Program-made: the position numbers and the translations under genes
Shown here: in pieces, positions 25,701-33,593 of the stretch
How the letters are laid out: every line of letters begins with the position of its first letter
Position numbering within the stretch: position 1 is the first letter of the stretch
Notes under the pieces: generated by a model
Database searches by the model: none
What the model saw: the letters and a program-made list of their open reading frames with translations, nothing else
What the model was told of the DNA's origin: nothing
Origin: an uncultured Lachnospiraceae bacterium
Lineage (GTDB): Bacteria; Bacillota_A; Clostridia; Lachnospirales; Lachnospiraceae
Assembly: GCA_905207905.1 (NCBI GenBank)
Contig: CAJLNC010000020.1
Coordinates: forward strand, 1-35,320
DNA: 35,320 bases
Reading direction: 5' to 3'

Positions 25701-27450
25701 GACGGAGGCCTCCGGCCCCATTTATCTGCCTGGAGCCAAGTTTGTGATCAAAGATGCAGAGGGCAATGTGTTAAAAGATGGAAATGGTAATCCCTATACT
25801 TTTACCACGGAAGGGAAGGAGATGACTCTGAACCTAAGCCCGGCTATTTACGGTGATCTGATCAAGGGCATGGAAAATGACAGTCAGAGGATCTTCCGGG
25901 TTGTTCAGTTAAAGGCAGCGGAGGGTTATCAGTTTGTAGATTATTCAGAGGCAGAGCTGACCATTCATAAAGATGGAGAAGGAAAAATTTCTTTGACACT
26001 GCCGGATAAGCAGAATGTGAACAATGTGCTTACTTTCTACAATCGGAAGATACCGGAGAATGCAGTTGGTTCCATCACAGTGACCAAGAGAAATTATCTG
26101 GGTGAGACAGACAACCAGATCTATGCGGCAAATGGGGCGACCTACTATGTAGCCTTGTTTGCCGATAAGGACAAGACCAAGCGCATCAGCGAAGTAAAGA
26201 CCATTGAGATCCGCAAGGGATATAAAGCAGCCACAGTTACCTTTGGCAATCTGCCTAACGGAACCTACTATGTGGGAGAGACGGATCAGTACGGCAACCT
26301 GGTGGGAACAGTTAAGGATCAGGCATTGGCAAAGGATCCCTACTATGCAGAGTATGTGTACGGACAGGATAAAAATAAAGTAGTGATCAAAGCAGATCTG
26401 CATGCGCAGCATCCGGCAGACCCGGAGAATGTAACCATCAAAAACCATTACTTTAACCTGCCGTCGGACTTCACCCAGATCATCTCACTCCAGATCACGG
26501 TGAATCTGCGGGATGAAAACGGCGTGGCTCTGAACAGCAAGGATACTCTGTATGCAGGAGTTTATACAAAAAATTCAGCGGGGGCCAAGTTTGGCTACGC
26601 AGGAAAAGTGGCGGTGAAAATGGGCGGAGCTGCCAGTAAAACGGTGACAGTAGAGCTTCCCATGAGTACCGATGTAAAATATGTAACAGCCCGGTTGGTG
26701 GACGCCAATGGAAAACAGCTGGTAAATGGCGCTCAGTACAAAATGGTGATCAATCCTTCCTATCTGACCCTCCATAAAGGAGATACACAGGTACAGAACA
26801 TTACCATCACAGCGGATAAGGTGAAGCAGCCGGAGACCGAGCCTCAGACCGAGACCGAGGTAGATATCACCAAGACCAAGGCAGAACTGAAACTAACCAA
26901 GAGCGTAAAATACAAGGGAACTTCCATTCGGGTAAATTCCGTGTACTACATTGGAATTTTCGATGACAAAGAGCTGAAAAATCTCCGGTATAAAAAGGCT
27001 ATGGTGCTGAACAATGCCAGCGAGCTTACAGCTACCCTTCTGGTAAATCTGAACAAGGTGCCTTCCGGGGAGGTGACCTTCTATTTCGCAGAGGTGGATG
27101 AAGAAGGAAATGTGCTGAAGAGTGGAAAAGAGTCAGGGTATGACATTGACCTGAATAAAAACTCGATCACCTTAAGTAAGAAGAATATGTCGGATGAAGT
27201 GATTGTGACTAACAATGTAAAGAGCGGCAGTTCTGTGGAACAAAATCTTGTAAATCCCGGCAGCGGCTTTGCAGGAGATGAATCCGCTCTGGCTGCAGCG
27301 CAGAATCTGTCCAACGACAGCAACAGCTCCGGCAATACTACTACAGGCGATGACAGTCCCATCCTTCCGCTGATCATTATTCTGACCGTATCGTTACTGG
27401 CAGTGGTAGTTACCGCGGTGATTACCTACAAGCGGAGACGGGGAAAATAA
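22780..27450 (+). CDS. Large repeat-rich, cell-wall-anchored surface protein with Cna-B-like domains
   Basis: A 1556-residue protein. It has a signal peptide (about 1-28) and a Pro/Thr/Glu/Ala stalk with TEAPTEPPAP-type repeats (about 40-165). An unassigned beta-rich region follows (about 175-545). Eight 14-residue repeats TEESSETETESEGL (556-667) come next, with a further acidic Thr/Glu tail. SpaA/Cna-B-like domains are recognised by GAVLSL...GGTYRLTEVSTPEGY (about 820-917), PGAKFVIKDAEG...EGYQFVDYS (about 970-1088) and NGTYYVGETD (about 1100-1220); more beta domains run to about 1477. The C terminus NTTTGDDSP (1519-1527), a hydrophobic helix and KRRRGK tail form a variant sortase signal. 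It is probably an adhesin or pilin-like protein. AAAGGAGG is 8 bases before the ATG. It is flanked by a divergent Crp/Fnr gene and repeat A3. Confidence 0.88.
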   Translation: MRKKANRFLAILMAASLMASHGMTSLAEGITEVQTVETAAETPAATEAPTEPPAPATEAPTEPPAPATEAPTEAPTEAPTEAPATEAPTEAPVTEAPTETPTEGAGTEAPTEVPGTEHSTEAPFPEDIFETETQVTETPTEAPTETSTEGETETETGSEKDTETESETEKKETAFTWSKDGVKVTVKLENKAALPSDTKFSVKTINNKTDKKRNQKARTLVEKSLGQGHREISDTRFYELVFETDGKKVQPSGKIKVTFEYANGLDLKLSRYGQPEAKAYLVDQTAGEQQLLELDQKLLVRKAELTVSGTPLIGIAGTQNHTNDGAVITRDTLEDGLADVLDYKLVTAQKAELASETEEKVSEQEEKPEEEQSALEEENEDPNPAGLLGGLEGISLTLANGQSSGQVKVVNLYAESNGSVNTEPLEEVLSGGSIDVSDCLVVVNVVAQDAEQALSVPVYPALYQGSLVSGEQASYAGRLVYNLVAERNDGFGVYCGSASLEGKGVGTYLAPQGTINGSAGVLGAVYSLDASVSSIEAAVVGQDGTAALNQETEAQTEESSETETESEGLTEESSETETESEGLTEESGETETESEGLTEESSETEPESEGLTEESSETETESEGLTEESSETEPESEGLTEESGETEPESEGLTEESSETQTESETEFTTEIETESETETETEGLIEETELETEAETEPETDVVLDEMTMDTMALDRGASNVKSLLVIKTTREFQAAQESENTPGTEQTPSTEVQNPGGPAGEIAAADSSPTGTAYTDPGSGENTQGDQDDPVGGTAEFNEDSVQLASSLLQQGISKPVAGAVLSLRAAEEIVPTADITVKSKDGSEITYKKDKTAFRKDAEVFSWTTDAAGTPQDIAPYLIPGGTYRLTEVSTPEGYITASDLYFTVEADGTVKQSNGTLLPPLKMPDGTEASCLEMIDYAEENPNNPDSELPDEVSLTFKLAVVMLPETAEETEASGPIYLPGAKFVIKDAEGNVLKDGNGNPYTFTTEGKEMTLNLSPAIYGDLIKGMENDSQRIFRVVQLKAAEGYQFVDYSEAELTIHKDGEGKISLTLPDKQNVNNVLTFYNRKIPENAVGSITVTKRNYLGETDNQIYAANGATYYVALFADKDKTKRISEVKTIEIRKGYKAATVTFGNLPNGTYYVGETDQYGNLVGTVKDQALAKDPYYAEYVYGQDKNKVVIKADLHAQHPADPENVTIKNHYFNLPSDFTQIISLQITVNLRDENGVALNSKDTLYAGVYTKNSAGAKFGYAGKVAVKMGGAASKTVTVELPMSTDVKYVTARLVDANGKQLVNGAQYKMVINPSYLTLHKGDTQVQNITITADKVKQPETEPQTETEVDITKTKAELKLTKSVKYKGTSIRVNSVYYIGIFDDKELKNLRYKKAMVLNNASELTATLLVNLNKVPSGEVTFYFAEVDEEGNVLKSGKESGYDIDLNKNSITLSKKNMSDEVIVTNNVKSGSSVEQNLVNPGSGFAGDESALAAAQNLSNDSNSSGNTTTGDDSPILPLIIILTVSLLAVVVTAVITYKRRRGK
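24445..24780 (+). repeat. Eight tandem 42-bp coding repeats
   Basis: The unit encodes TEESSETETESEGL. Copies differ mainly by S/G in the first half and T/P in ETETE/ETEPE. The third-base patterns change in blocks, which suggests recent duplication and recombination. Being in frame, copy-number change would lengthen or shorten the stalk. Confidence 0.9.
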
Positions 27451-27512
27451 GATCTTCGATGCGCAAAATGAGACAGAGGTGTCAAGAATAGATTTTTAAA
27501 GAAATAAGACAG

Positions 27513-27641
27513 AAAGGGATGCTGCAAATACGGTTTCCGGTGCAATTTCGGCGTGTTTTTCTTCGAGAATATATTATTTTTCGGAGAAAATCACCCGAAA
27601 GGGTACCGCTGGAATGAAGTATTTGGCAACATCCCTTTTTT
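27513..27641. repeat. Family A long hairpin repeat, copy 3
   Basis: Outer arms AAAGGGATGCTGC and GGCAACATCCCTTT; the core TTTTTCGGAGAAAATCACCCGAAAGGG is shared with copies 1 and 2. Six T residues follow on the plus strand, 63 bases after the surface protein stop, so it can serve as that gene's terminator. Confidence 0.87.
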
Positions 27642-27653
27642 AATTGGCAAAAG

Positions 27654-27701
27654 CCAGCATCCGTGTCCATAGGTGTGTTGCCCTATGTACACGGATGCTG
27701 G
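27654..27701. repeat. Family B hairpin repeat, copy 2
   Basis: CCAGCATCCGTGT-C-CATAGG pairs with CCTATG-T-ACACGGATGCTGG (19 pairs, one mismatch) around a short GTGTTG-type loop. It lies 25 bases past the stop of the minus-strand gene 27727-27987; CTTTT follows on that strand, so it may terminate it. Confidence 0.8.
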
Positions 27702-27726
27702 GGTCATTGAAATATGCAGCTTCTGG

Positions 27727-27987
27727 TTACTCCTCGATTACTTGCAGCTCCAGGTAATCAAAATCAATCTCTTCAATAAAGTTGTCCTGGTAAAATCGTG
27801 CCTTGCTGTGGCGTTTGAATTCCCGAATGGTAGCTTCCAGCCAGATGGGCTTGCCAAGATCAAATTCCAGACACAGTTTATCCAGACTGTGAAATATTTT
27901 GTGGGTGCGAGTATCGTCACTGTCGTCTGTGATGACGGCGTCTTTCAGCATCCGATTGTCTTTCCAAATCTTTCCCCAGATCCTCAT
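27727..27987 (-). CDS. Unknown 86-residue acidic cytosolic protein
   Basis: The minus-strand ATG at 27987 is preceded by CAGGAGAG with a 10-base gap; the frame stays open further upstream without a better site. The protein reads MRIWGKIWKDNRMLKDAVITDD..., with a central HKIFHSLDKLCLEFDLGKPIWL and an acidic end DNFIEEIDFDYLELQVIEE. There is no signal peptide, membrane helix or recognised motif; secondary structure looks mixed alpha/beta. It resembles the many short conserved Lachnospiraceae proteins without assigned function. It lies 138 bases downstream of the lipoprotein gene on the same strand and may be read from it. Confidence 0.7.
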   Translation of the reverse strand: MRIWGKIWKDNRMLKDAVITDDSDDTRTHKIFHSLDKLCLEFDLGKPIWLEATIREFKRHSKARFYQDNFIEEIDFDYLELQVIEE

Positions 27988-28125
27988 ACGAATTATTCTC
28001 TCCTGTAGGCGTTTATTTACGTTGGTTGTTTGATAACCACTTTTTTCGGTCAAATTTCATTTGCGTGGCTCTTTGGTCAGGTTCTATTTACATTGGATAT
28101 CTTACAGTTATTTTTTCTGTAAAAC

Positions 28126-29889
28126 TTAGTTTGTATCAGCGGTCTCATAGTAAGATGCATTGTCAAAAAACTGATAGACCAGAGAGGATATTTCTCCAAT
28201 GTGGCTGATAGCTTCCTCCTTGCTGTCCCAGTCATTGGACAGAACGCAGAGGATGTAGTCAGATTTATCGCCGTAAACAATGGCAACATCGTTTTCAGCA
28301 GTATCCATTTCTCCTGTCTTGTTTCCCACCAGAGTTTCCTCAGGAAGACCACTGGGGATTTTATAGCGGGTATCCTGGTTCAGCATCATCTCTTCCACTT
28401 CATTGCATACGGCTCGGGAACCGAAGGTACGGCGGTAAATCCGCTCCAGCAGTCTTCCGCAGTCCTTGGCAGAGACCTGGTTAAAGCTTTCCGGATCGGT
28501 GTAAGTGGCCGGATCGGAGAAACCGTTGTACTCATGCGTTTCCCCTGCGAAACGCTGACTTTGGATATAACGGTTTACCCTGGCGATACCATCCGCATAG
28601 CTTCCATTTCCCAGCAGGTAAAGCAGCTGGTTGGAATCAGAGTTGCTGCTGTAGGTGATCATATTGTGAATCAGATCATCCACCTCCTGAGTAGGGGTAA
28701 GTGTTCCCTCTTCAATGGCTTCATAGACGGTTCCCATGATGAACAGTTTCATTACGCTGGCGGATTTCATGGGCTGATCGTTAATCAGGATCTGGTCATG
28801 AGTTCTGAGATTTTTTACATAGATAGACCATTCTCCGCTGTAATTTTCCGTGAGATGAATCAGGCGCTGCTCCAGAGTGTCAATGGTAAGGGGAACTTCC
28901 GGCAAAGGACAGTCTGCAAGCTGGCGGTAGTCTATCAGAGTATAGTAGATCAGAGGGTTTGGAACACCATTTAGATCTGCAAGGTCGATAAGTACAGGTT
29001 CTTTGCTGTGCTCCTCTGCAAGTTCTGTTTCCGCAGTTTCATTCGGAACCTCTTCTGTCTCGGTATCAGAGTCAGAGGTGTTCTGGGTCTCCGTGGTATT
29101 TTCTGTTTCACCGGTTTGATTCGGAACCTCTTCTGTCTCGGTATCAGAGTCAGAGGTGTTTTGAGCCTCTGTGGTATTTTCTGTTTCACCGGTTTGGTTC
29201 GGAAGCTCCTCTGTTTCGGTGTTGGAGTCAGAGGTGTTTTGAGCCTCCGTGATATTTTCCGTTTCGCCGGTTTGGTTTGGAAGCTCCTCTGTTTCGGTGT
29301 CGGAGTCAGAGGTGCTTTGAGCTTCCGTGGTATTTTCTGTTTCGCCGGTTTGATTCGGAAGCTCCTCTGCTTCGGTATCAGAGTCAGAGGTGTTTTGAGC
29401 CTCCGCGGTATTTTCTGTTTCACCGATTTGATTCGGAAGCTCCTCTGCCTCAGTATCGGAGTCGCTGAGCGCTTCTGTGAGGTTTTCCGGTTTGTCAGTT
29501 TCCGTTTGGACGGACTCTGGATAGGGAGCTTCCGCTGCATCGGTTTGCAGCTTCTCGTCCCCGGCAGCACTTTCACTTTCCGTTTCACCGGAATTTCCAC
29601 CCCAGGTTTTGGCGCCGGCTGGCGCTGGAAGATGGGCAAAGGTAAATTCTCTGCCGTACTGCTGTTTCAACTGCCCCAGGGTTTCCAGCAGCCGTTCTTG
29701 GTTCAGAACGTAAACTTCTGTTTCTGTTTCGGTCTCCTGGCGCGTTTCCAACTCGGTGGCTGTTTCTGTGGAAGGCTTAGGTTCGTGGGAACAGCCGGTA
29801 AGGGCACAAAGAGCCAGAAGAGGAAACAGGCCTGAGAGACTGTGCTTTTTCTGTTTCTCGTTAGTATTTTTATGCAGCTTTTTTTTCAT
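28126..29889 (-). CDS. Lipoprotein with beta-lactamase-like serine hydrolase domain and 26-residue repeats
   Basis: A 587-residue protein. A lipobox LTGC places lipidated Cys at residue 33. A Thr/Glu-rich linker with six 26-residue repeats (unit like NTSDSDTETEELPNQTGETENTTEAQ) covers about 142-288. The C-terminal domain (about 330-587) has the class A beta-lactamase/PBP order: SVMK with Ser378 and Lys381, YSSN (414-416, in place of SDN) and KTG at 524-526. No clear omega-loop ExxLN is seen, so efficient beta-lactam hydrolysis is doubtful. A D,D-peptidase-like or other wall-related hydrolase, or a sensor, is more likely. It is exported and tethered to the outer face of the membrane. It has its own promoter (30016-30044) and a GAGG ribosome site. 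Confidence 0.85.
   Translation of the reverse strand: MKKKLHKNTNEKQKKHSLSGLFPLLALCALTGCSHEPKPSTETATELETRQETETETEVYVLNQERLLETLGQLKQQYGREFTFAHLPAPAGAKTWGGNSGETESESAAGDEKLQTDAAEAPYPESVQTETDKPENLTEALSDSDTEAEELPNQIGETENTAEAQNTSDSDTEAEELPNQTGETENTTEAQSTSDSDTETEELPNQTGETENITEAQNTSDSNTETEELPNQTGETENTTEAQNTSDSDTETEEVPNQTGETENTTETQNTSDSDTETEEVPNETAETELAEEHSKEPVLIDLADLNGVPNPLIYYTLIDYRQLADCPLPEVPLTIDTLEQRLIHLTENYSGEWSIYVKNLRTHDQILINDQPMKSASVMKLFIMGTVYEAIEEGTLTPTQEVDDLIHNMITYSSNSDSNQLLYLLGNGSYADGIARVNRYIQSQRFAGETHEYNGFSDPATYTDPESFNQVSAKDCGRLLERIYRRTFGSRAVCNEVEEMMLNQDTRYKIPSGLPEETLVGNKTGEMDTAENDVAIVYGDKSDYILCVLSNDWDSKEEAISHIGEISSLVYQFFDNASYYETADTN
29026..29463 (-). repeat. Six tandem 78-bp coding repeats in the lipoprotein gene
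   Basis: Each unit encodes 26 residues and differs at a few positions (A/T in TEAEE/TETEE, L/V before PNQ). They form an acidic spacer between the lipid anchor and catalytic domain. The last copy is degenerate (VPNETAETELAEEHS). Confidence 0.88.
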
Positions 29890-30015
29890 AGATTATGTAC
29901 CTCAGAGGGAAGGCCTGGCCGTTTCAGAGAATGCGAAAGTCCAAGAAGGGCTTTCCCTGATCATACGAGGCCAAAGCTCCCTGTGTGTTGTGAAAAACAA
30001 ACAAGAGTTTCACTC

Positions 30016-30044
30016 ATAATACCATCTCACCGGGAATGTGTAAA
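30016..30044 (-). promoter_or_regulatory. Promoter of the lipoprotein gene
   Basis: On the minus strand TTTACA (plus 30039-30044), a 17-base spacer and TATTAT (plus 30016-30021). The leader is about 120 bases; AGGGAAAGCC and GGCCTTCCCT in it can pair (one mismatch) just before the ribosome site. The plus-strand side (30045-30217) holds only a small GTCC/GGAC hairpin before the next gene; no cobalamin-riboswitch box is seen there. Confidence 0.65.
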
Positions 30045-30217
30045 GGATTTAAAACTGGAAAACAAAATCAAATTTTGAGGGACAAAAGGACGGCAGTGTG
30101 GTATCTTTAAATTGCAGAAAGAAAGTGCCAGAGAAAGGCAGGATCCGTCCGGTCGGACAGACAGGCGCAGATTCGCCCGGCAGAAACGGCAAGCGACAGA
30201 ATAAGGAGCATAGAAAT

Positions 30218-30838
30218 ATGAGGAAAGAAATAGAAATGACAGAAAAACTGGAAATGACAGATAAGACAGAAAAACCAGAAAAACCAGCCTGCGGAAGACA
30301 GGAAAAGATAAGGGGAACCGGATTGGTGCATATTTATTGTGGAGACGGGAAGGGAAAGACTACTACGGGAATGGGTCTGTGCCTTCGGGCTGCAGGCTTC
30401 GGTTATCGGGTGCTGATCTACCAGTTTATGAAGAACAACAGAACCAGTGAGCGGAAATCTCTGGAACAAATAGAAAATATTCGGATCCTGGATGGGCTGG
30501 AGGAGGAAAAATTCAGTTTTCAGCTGACGGAGGAAGAGCGGAAACAGAGACGGGAATTTTACAACAATCAGTTCAGGAAGGTGACCCAGATGGCCGCTAA
30601 GGAAGATTTTGATCTGCTTTTTTTGGATGAGGCCATCTATACGATTCGTGCAGGCCTGCTGGATGAAGAATTGGTGGCGGAATTTTTGGAGAATAAGCCG
30701 GAGAAGCTGGAGGTGATCCTGACAGGCCAGGGCCCCAGCCAGAGACTTGTGGATCTGGCGGATTACGTCTCAGAGATTCGTAAGGTGAAGCACCCCTTTG
30801 ACCGAAGACAGCCGGCCAGAGACGGGATTGAGCGGTAA
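30218..30838 (+). CDS. Corrinoid adenosyltransferase (CobA/CobO/BtuR type)
   Basis: A 206-residue protein starting at the ATG with AAGGAG 9 bases ahead; the frame is open 40 codons further upstream without support. A charged N-terminal tail (about 1-33) has short MTEKLEMTDKTEKPEKP repeats. It is followed by the P-loop GDGKGKTT (42-49), then LLFLDEAIYTIRAGLL, ILTGQGPSQRL and a terminal KHPFDRRQPARDGIER. These are the hallmarks of the ATP:cob(I)alamin adenosyltransferase family, which makes adenosylcobalamin from cobalamin precursors. No other B12 gene lies nearby, so a salvage role is likely. It precedes the aconitase-family gene, which has its own promoter. Confidence 0.93.
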   Translation: MRKEIEMTEKLEMTDKTEKPEKPACGRQEKIRGTGLVHIYCGDGKGKTTTGMGLCLRAAGFGYRVLIYQFMKNNRTSERKSLEQIENIRILDGLEEEKFSFQLTEEERKQRREFYNNQFRKVTQMAAKEDFDLLFLDEAIYTIRAGLLDEELVAEFLENKPEKLEVILTGQGPSQRLVDLADYVSEIRKVKHPFDRRQPARDGIER

Positions 30839-30865
30839 GTCCTGAAAAAGATATAAAAAGTTTAC

Positions 30866-30894
30866 TTGACTTCTGCTAGGGGAAAACTTATAAT
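30866..30894 (+). promoter_or_regulatory. Strong promoter of the aconitase-family gene
   Basis: TTGACT at 30866-30871, a 17-base spacer and a perfect TATAAT at 30889-30894. It lies 28 bases after the adenosyltransferase stop. Confidence 0.85.
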
Positions 30895-30931
30895 GAGTAA
30901 ATATAAAATAATAATATAGAAATGAAACTGA

Positions 30932-31005
30932 AAAAAGCGTGAGCACAATGGCGATGCTTTTTAGAACTTTGCAGAAACAGCCCGACCTGAGACCCATGAG
31001 CGGGC
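30932..31005 (+). other. Two-hairpin leader of the aconitase-family mRNA
   Basis: AAAAAGCGT (30932-30940) pairs with ATGCTTTTT (30954-30962), a terminator-like hairpin with five T at its end. GCCCG (30980-30984) pairs with CGGGC (31001-31005) just before the ribosome site AAGGAG. The arrangement resembles an attenuator followed by a ribosome-site-proximal stem. Confidence 0.5.
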
Positions 31006-31018
31006 AGAAGGAGAATTT

Positions 31019-33310
31019 ATGATTAAATTATACGAACATGGCGTATATTTGGTAAATGGAACGGAGATTGTGGAGGATAACCGGGAGGCGGCCAAGGCGC
31101 TGGAGCAGATGACCGGAAACGTACCTTCCCGGGAAGAGGCGGCAAAGGAGACAATCGCCTATTCCATTTTAAAGGATCACAATACCTCCGGGAACATGGA
31201 GCAGCTAAAGATTAAATTTGATAAACTGACTTCCCATGACATTACCTTTGTGGGAATCATCCAGACAGCCAGAGCTTCCGGACTGGAGAAATTTCCGGTT
31301 CCCTACGTGCTTACCAACTGTCACAACTCCCTCTGTGCAGTGGGAGGAACTATTAATGAGGATGACCATATGTTTGGCTTAAGCTGTGCCAAAAAGTACG
31401 GCGGAGTCTATGTACCTCCTCATCAGGCAGTGATTCATCAGTATGCAAGGGAAATGCTGGCAGGCGGAGGGAAGATGATTCTGGGATCAGATTCCCATAC
31501 CCGGTATGGCGCTCTTGGAACCATGGCCATGGGAGAAGGAGGACCGGAGCTGGTAAAACAGCTGCTCTCTCAGACTTATGATATCAATATGCCCGGTGTG
31601 ATTGCAGTGTATTTGACCGGCGCTCCGGTGAAGGGAGTCGGTCCTCAGGACATTGCTTTGGCGATTATCGGGGCAGTATTTGAAAATGGTTATGTGAACA
31701 ATAAGGTGATGGAGTTCGTAGGCCCCGGCGTGGCCAACCTGAGCGCGGATTTCCGTATCGGCGTGGACGTTATGACCACGGAGACCACCTGTCTGTCTTC
31801 TATCTGGAAGACCGATGCGGCCATTGAAGAATTTTATGAGATCCATGGAAGAAAACAGGACTATAAGGAGCTGAACCCTGGCGCTGTGGCTTACTATGAC
31901 GGTATGGTCTATGTGGATCTGAGCCAGATTCGTCCCATGATCGCTATGCCTTTCCATCCCAGCAATACGTATACCATTGAGGAACTAAAAGAAAACCTTA
32001 TGGATATTCTGGAGGATGTGGAGAAGCGGGCGAAGGTGAGCCTGGACGGAGCGGTAGATTTCACACTGAAGAATAAGGTGCGGAATGGGAAACTGTATGT
32101 GGATCAGGGAATCATTGCCGGCTGCGCAGGCGGTGGTTTTGAAAATATCTGTGATGCAGCGGACATCCTGAGAGGAAATTTTATCGGAAATGATGCCTTT
32201 ACGCTGAGTGTATACCCGGCAAGTATGCCGATTTACATGGAACTGGCGAAAAACGGCAGGCTGGCAGATTTGATCCAGTCCGGCGCAGTGGTAAAGACTG
32301 CGTTTTGCGGCCCCTGCTTCGGTGCAGGAGACACTCCGGCCAACAATGCCTTCAGTATCCGCCATTCCACCAGAAATTTCCCCAACCGGGAGGGCTCTAA
32401 GCTGCAGAATGGGCAGATTGCCTCGGTAGCTTTGATGGATGCCAGATCGATTGCAGCTACGGCAGCCAATAAGGGATATCTGACAGCAGCCACGGAGCTG
32501 GATGTGGAATTTGGCAAGCCGAAATATTTCTTTGACAGCGCGATTTATGAGAATCGGGTGTTTGACAGCAAGGGAGTGGCAGATCCGGATACACAGATTC
32601 AGCTTGGACCCAATATCAAGGACTGGCCGGCTATGTGTGAGCTTCCCCAAAATCTGGTTCTGAAGGTGGTTTCGGAGATTCATGATCCGGTGACTACCAC
32701 AGACGAGCTGATTCCCTCCGGAGAGACTTCTTCCTACCGCTCCAATCCCTTGGGGCTGGCAGAGTTTGCTCTCTCTAGAAAAGATCCGGCCTATGTAGGA
32801 CTGGCCAAGGAAGTGCAGAAGGCTCAGAAGGCCATTGAGGCAGGAAATTGCCCGCTGGAAGTCCTGGAAGAGTTGAAGCCTGTGATGGAGGCAGTACACA
32901 CCCAATTCCCTCAGGTGGGAGAAGGGAATCTTGGTATCGGTTCCACGATCTTTGCAGTGAAGCCGGGAGACGGTTCCGCCAGAGAGCAGGCAGCCTCCTG
33001 CCAGAAAGTTCTGGGCGGCTGGGCAAACATTGCCAACAGCTATGCAACAAAGCGGTACCGCTCCAATCTGATTAACTGGGGAATGCTTCCCTTCCTGATC
33101 GATGAGGGAGCACTGCCCTTTAAGAATAAAGATTATCTGTTTCTTCCCAATATCCGTCAGGCAGTGGAGGAAAAGGCTTCTGAAGTGACTGCCTATGTGG
33201 TGAAGGAGGGAACCTTAACTCCCTTTACCCTGAGGCTGGGAGAGATGACTGCAGATGAGCGCCAGATCATCCTGGATGGCTGTTTGATCAATTTCAACCG
33301 GGTGAAATAA
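31019..33310 (+). CDS. Aconitase-family hydratase (YbhJ-like length)
   Basis: A 763-residue protein with AAGGAG before the ATG. The three iron-sulfur Cys are visible: Cys369 in IAGCAGGG and Cys430/Cys433 in [12 protein letters not shown]. Substrate-loop features include the [21 protein letters not shown] segment (His and Arg) and a C-terminal swivel domain ([22 protein letters not shown] to [20 protein letters not shown]). The aconitase superfamily isomerises citrate or related 2-hydroxy acids. The length and sequence style match the YbhJ-like group rather than standard AcnA/AcnB, so a different substrate is possible. No citrate synthase or isocitrate dehydrogenase is adjacent. It has its own strong promoter and a structured leader. 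Confidence 0.88.
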   Translation: MIKLYEHGVYLVNGTEIVEDNREAAKALEQMTGNVPSREEAAKETIAYSILKDHNTSGNMEQLKIKFDKLTSHDITFVGIIQTARASGLEKFPVPYVLTNCHNSLCAVGGTINEDDHMFGLSCAKKYGGVYVPPHQAVIHQYAREMLAGGGKMILGSDSHTRYGALGTMAMGEGGPELVKQLLSQTYDINMPGVIAVYLTGAPVKGVGPQDIALAIIGAVFENGYVNNKVMEFVGPGVANLSADFRIGVDVMTTETTCLSSIWKTDAAIEEFYEIHGRKQDYKELNPGAVAYYDGMVYVDLSQIRPMIAMPFHPSNTYTIEELKENLMDILEDVEKRAKVSLDGAVDFTLKNKVRNGKLYVDQGIIAGCAGGGFENICDAADILRGNFIGNDAFTLSVYPASMPIYMELAKNGRLADLIQSGAVVKTAFCGPCFGAGDTPANNAFSIRHSTRNFPNREGSKLQNGQIASVALMDARSIAATAANKGYLTAATELDVEFGKPKYFFDSAIYENRVFDSKGVADPDTQIQLGPNIKDWPAMCELPQNLVLKVVSEIHDPVTTTDELIPSGETSSYRSNPLGLAEFALSRKDPAYVGLAKEVQKAQKAIEAGNCPLEVLEELKPVMEAVHTQFPQVGEGNLGIGSTIFAVKPGDGSAREQAASCQKVLGGWANIANSYATKRYRSNLINWGMLPFLIDEGALPFKNKDYLFLPNIRQAVEEKASEVTAYVVKEGTLTPFTLRLGEMTADERQIILDGCLINFNRVK

Positions 33311-33354
33311 GCATTCACGGACGAGCAGATATCAGGGCGCTGCAGCACGAGAAC

Positions 33355-33495
33355 AATGCCTGTAATGGCGCCGAAGGCGTAAAGATCCCAGTGCGGCAGA
33401 GTGAAGCAAATGCCTGTAATGGCGCCGAAGGCGCAAAGATCCCAGTGCGGCAGAGTGAAGCGAATGCCTGTAATGGCGCTGGAAGCGCAAGAATC
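33355..33495 (+). repeat. 54-bp tandem repeat (2.6 copies) ahead of trpB
   Basis: Copies start at 33355, 33409 and 33463 (partial). The unit begins AATGCCTGTAATGGCGCCGA and contains AAGATCCCAGTGCGGCAGAG. The first two copies are nearly identical and the third diverges after about 30 bases. The region between the aconitase-family gene and trpB contains no gene; the minus-strand frames across it reflect the 18-codon periodicity only. Confidence 0.88.
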
Positions 33496-33566
33496 ATAGC
33501 TAGAAATAGCCACATCTTGCGCATTGCTGTAAGTTGACACGGAGGGAGGCTGGGCCTCCTTGCCGG
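33485..33566 (+). other. Leader hairpins before trpB, one with a GAAA tetraloop
   Basis: GCGCAAGA (33485-33492) pairs with TCTTGCGC (33515-33522), enclosing GCTA-GAAA-TAGC (33499-33510), a GNRA-capped stem. A second hairpin GGAGGC-TGG-GCCTCC follows at about 33545-33559. A TTGACA at 33534-33539 lacks a matching -10. No T-box or trp-leader peptide is recognised. Confidence 0.55.
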
Positions 33567-33593
33567 AAAAGAGAGATGGAAAGGAGAACGGCC

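Noticed and set aside
29890..30217. Cobalamin riboswitch before the corrinoid adenosyltransferase
   Set aside because: No B12-box-like GCCACTG or related conserved core is visible; only short unrelated hairpins.
33497..33512. AGCTAGAAATAGC is identical to the engineered guide-RNA tetraloop joint
   Set aside because: Only 13 bases match, and they form a natural GCTA-GAAA-TAGC stem inside a longer native hairpin; no tracrRNA tail, repeats or cas genes are present.
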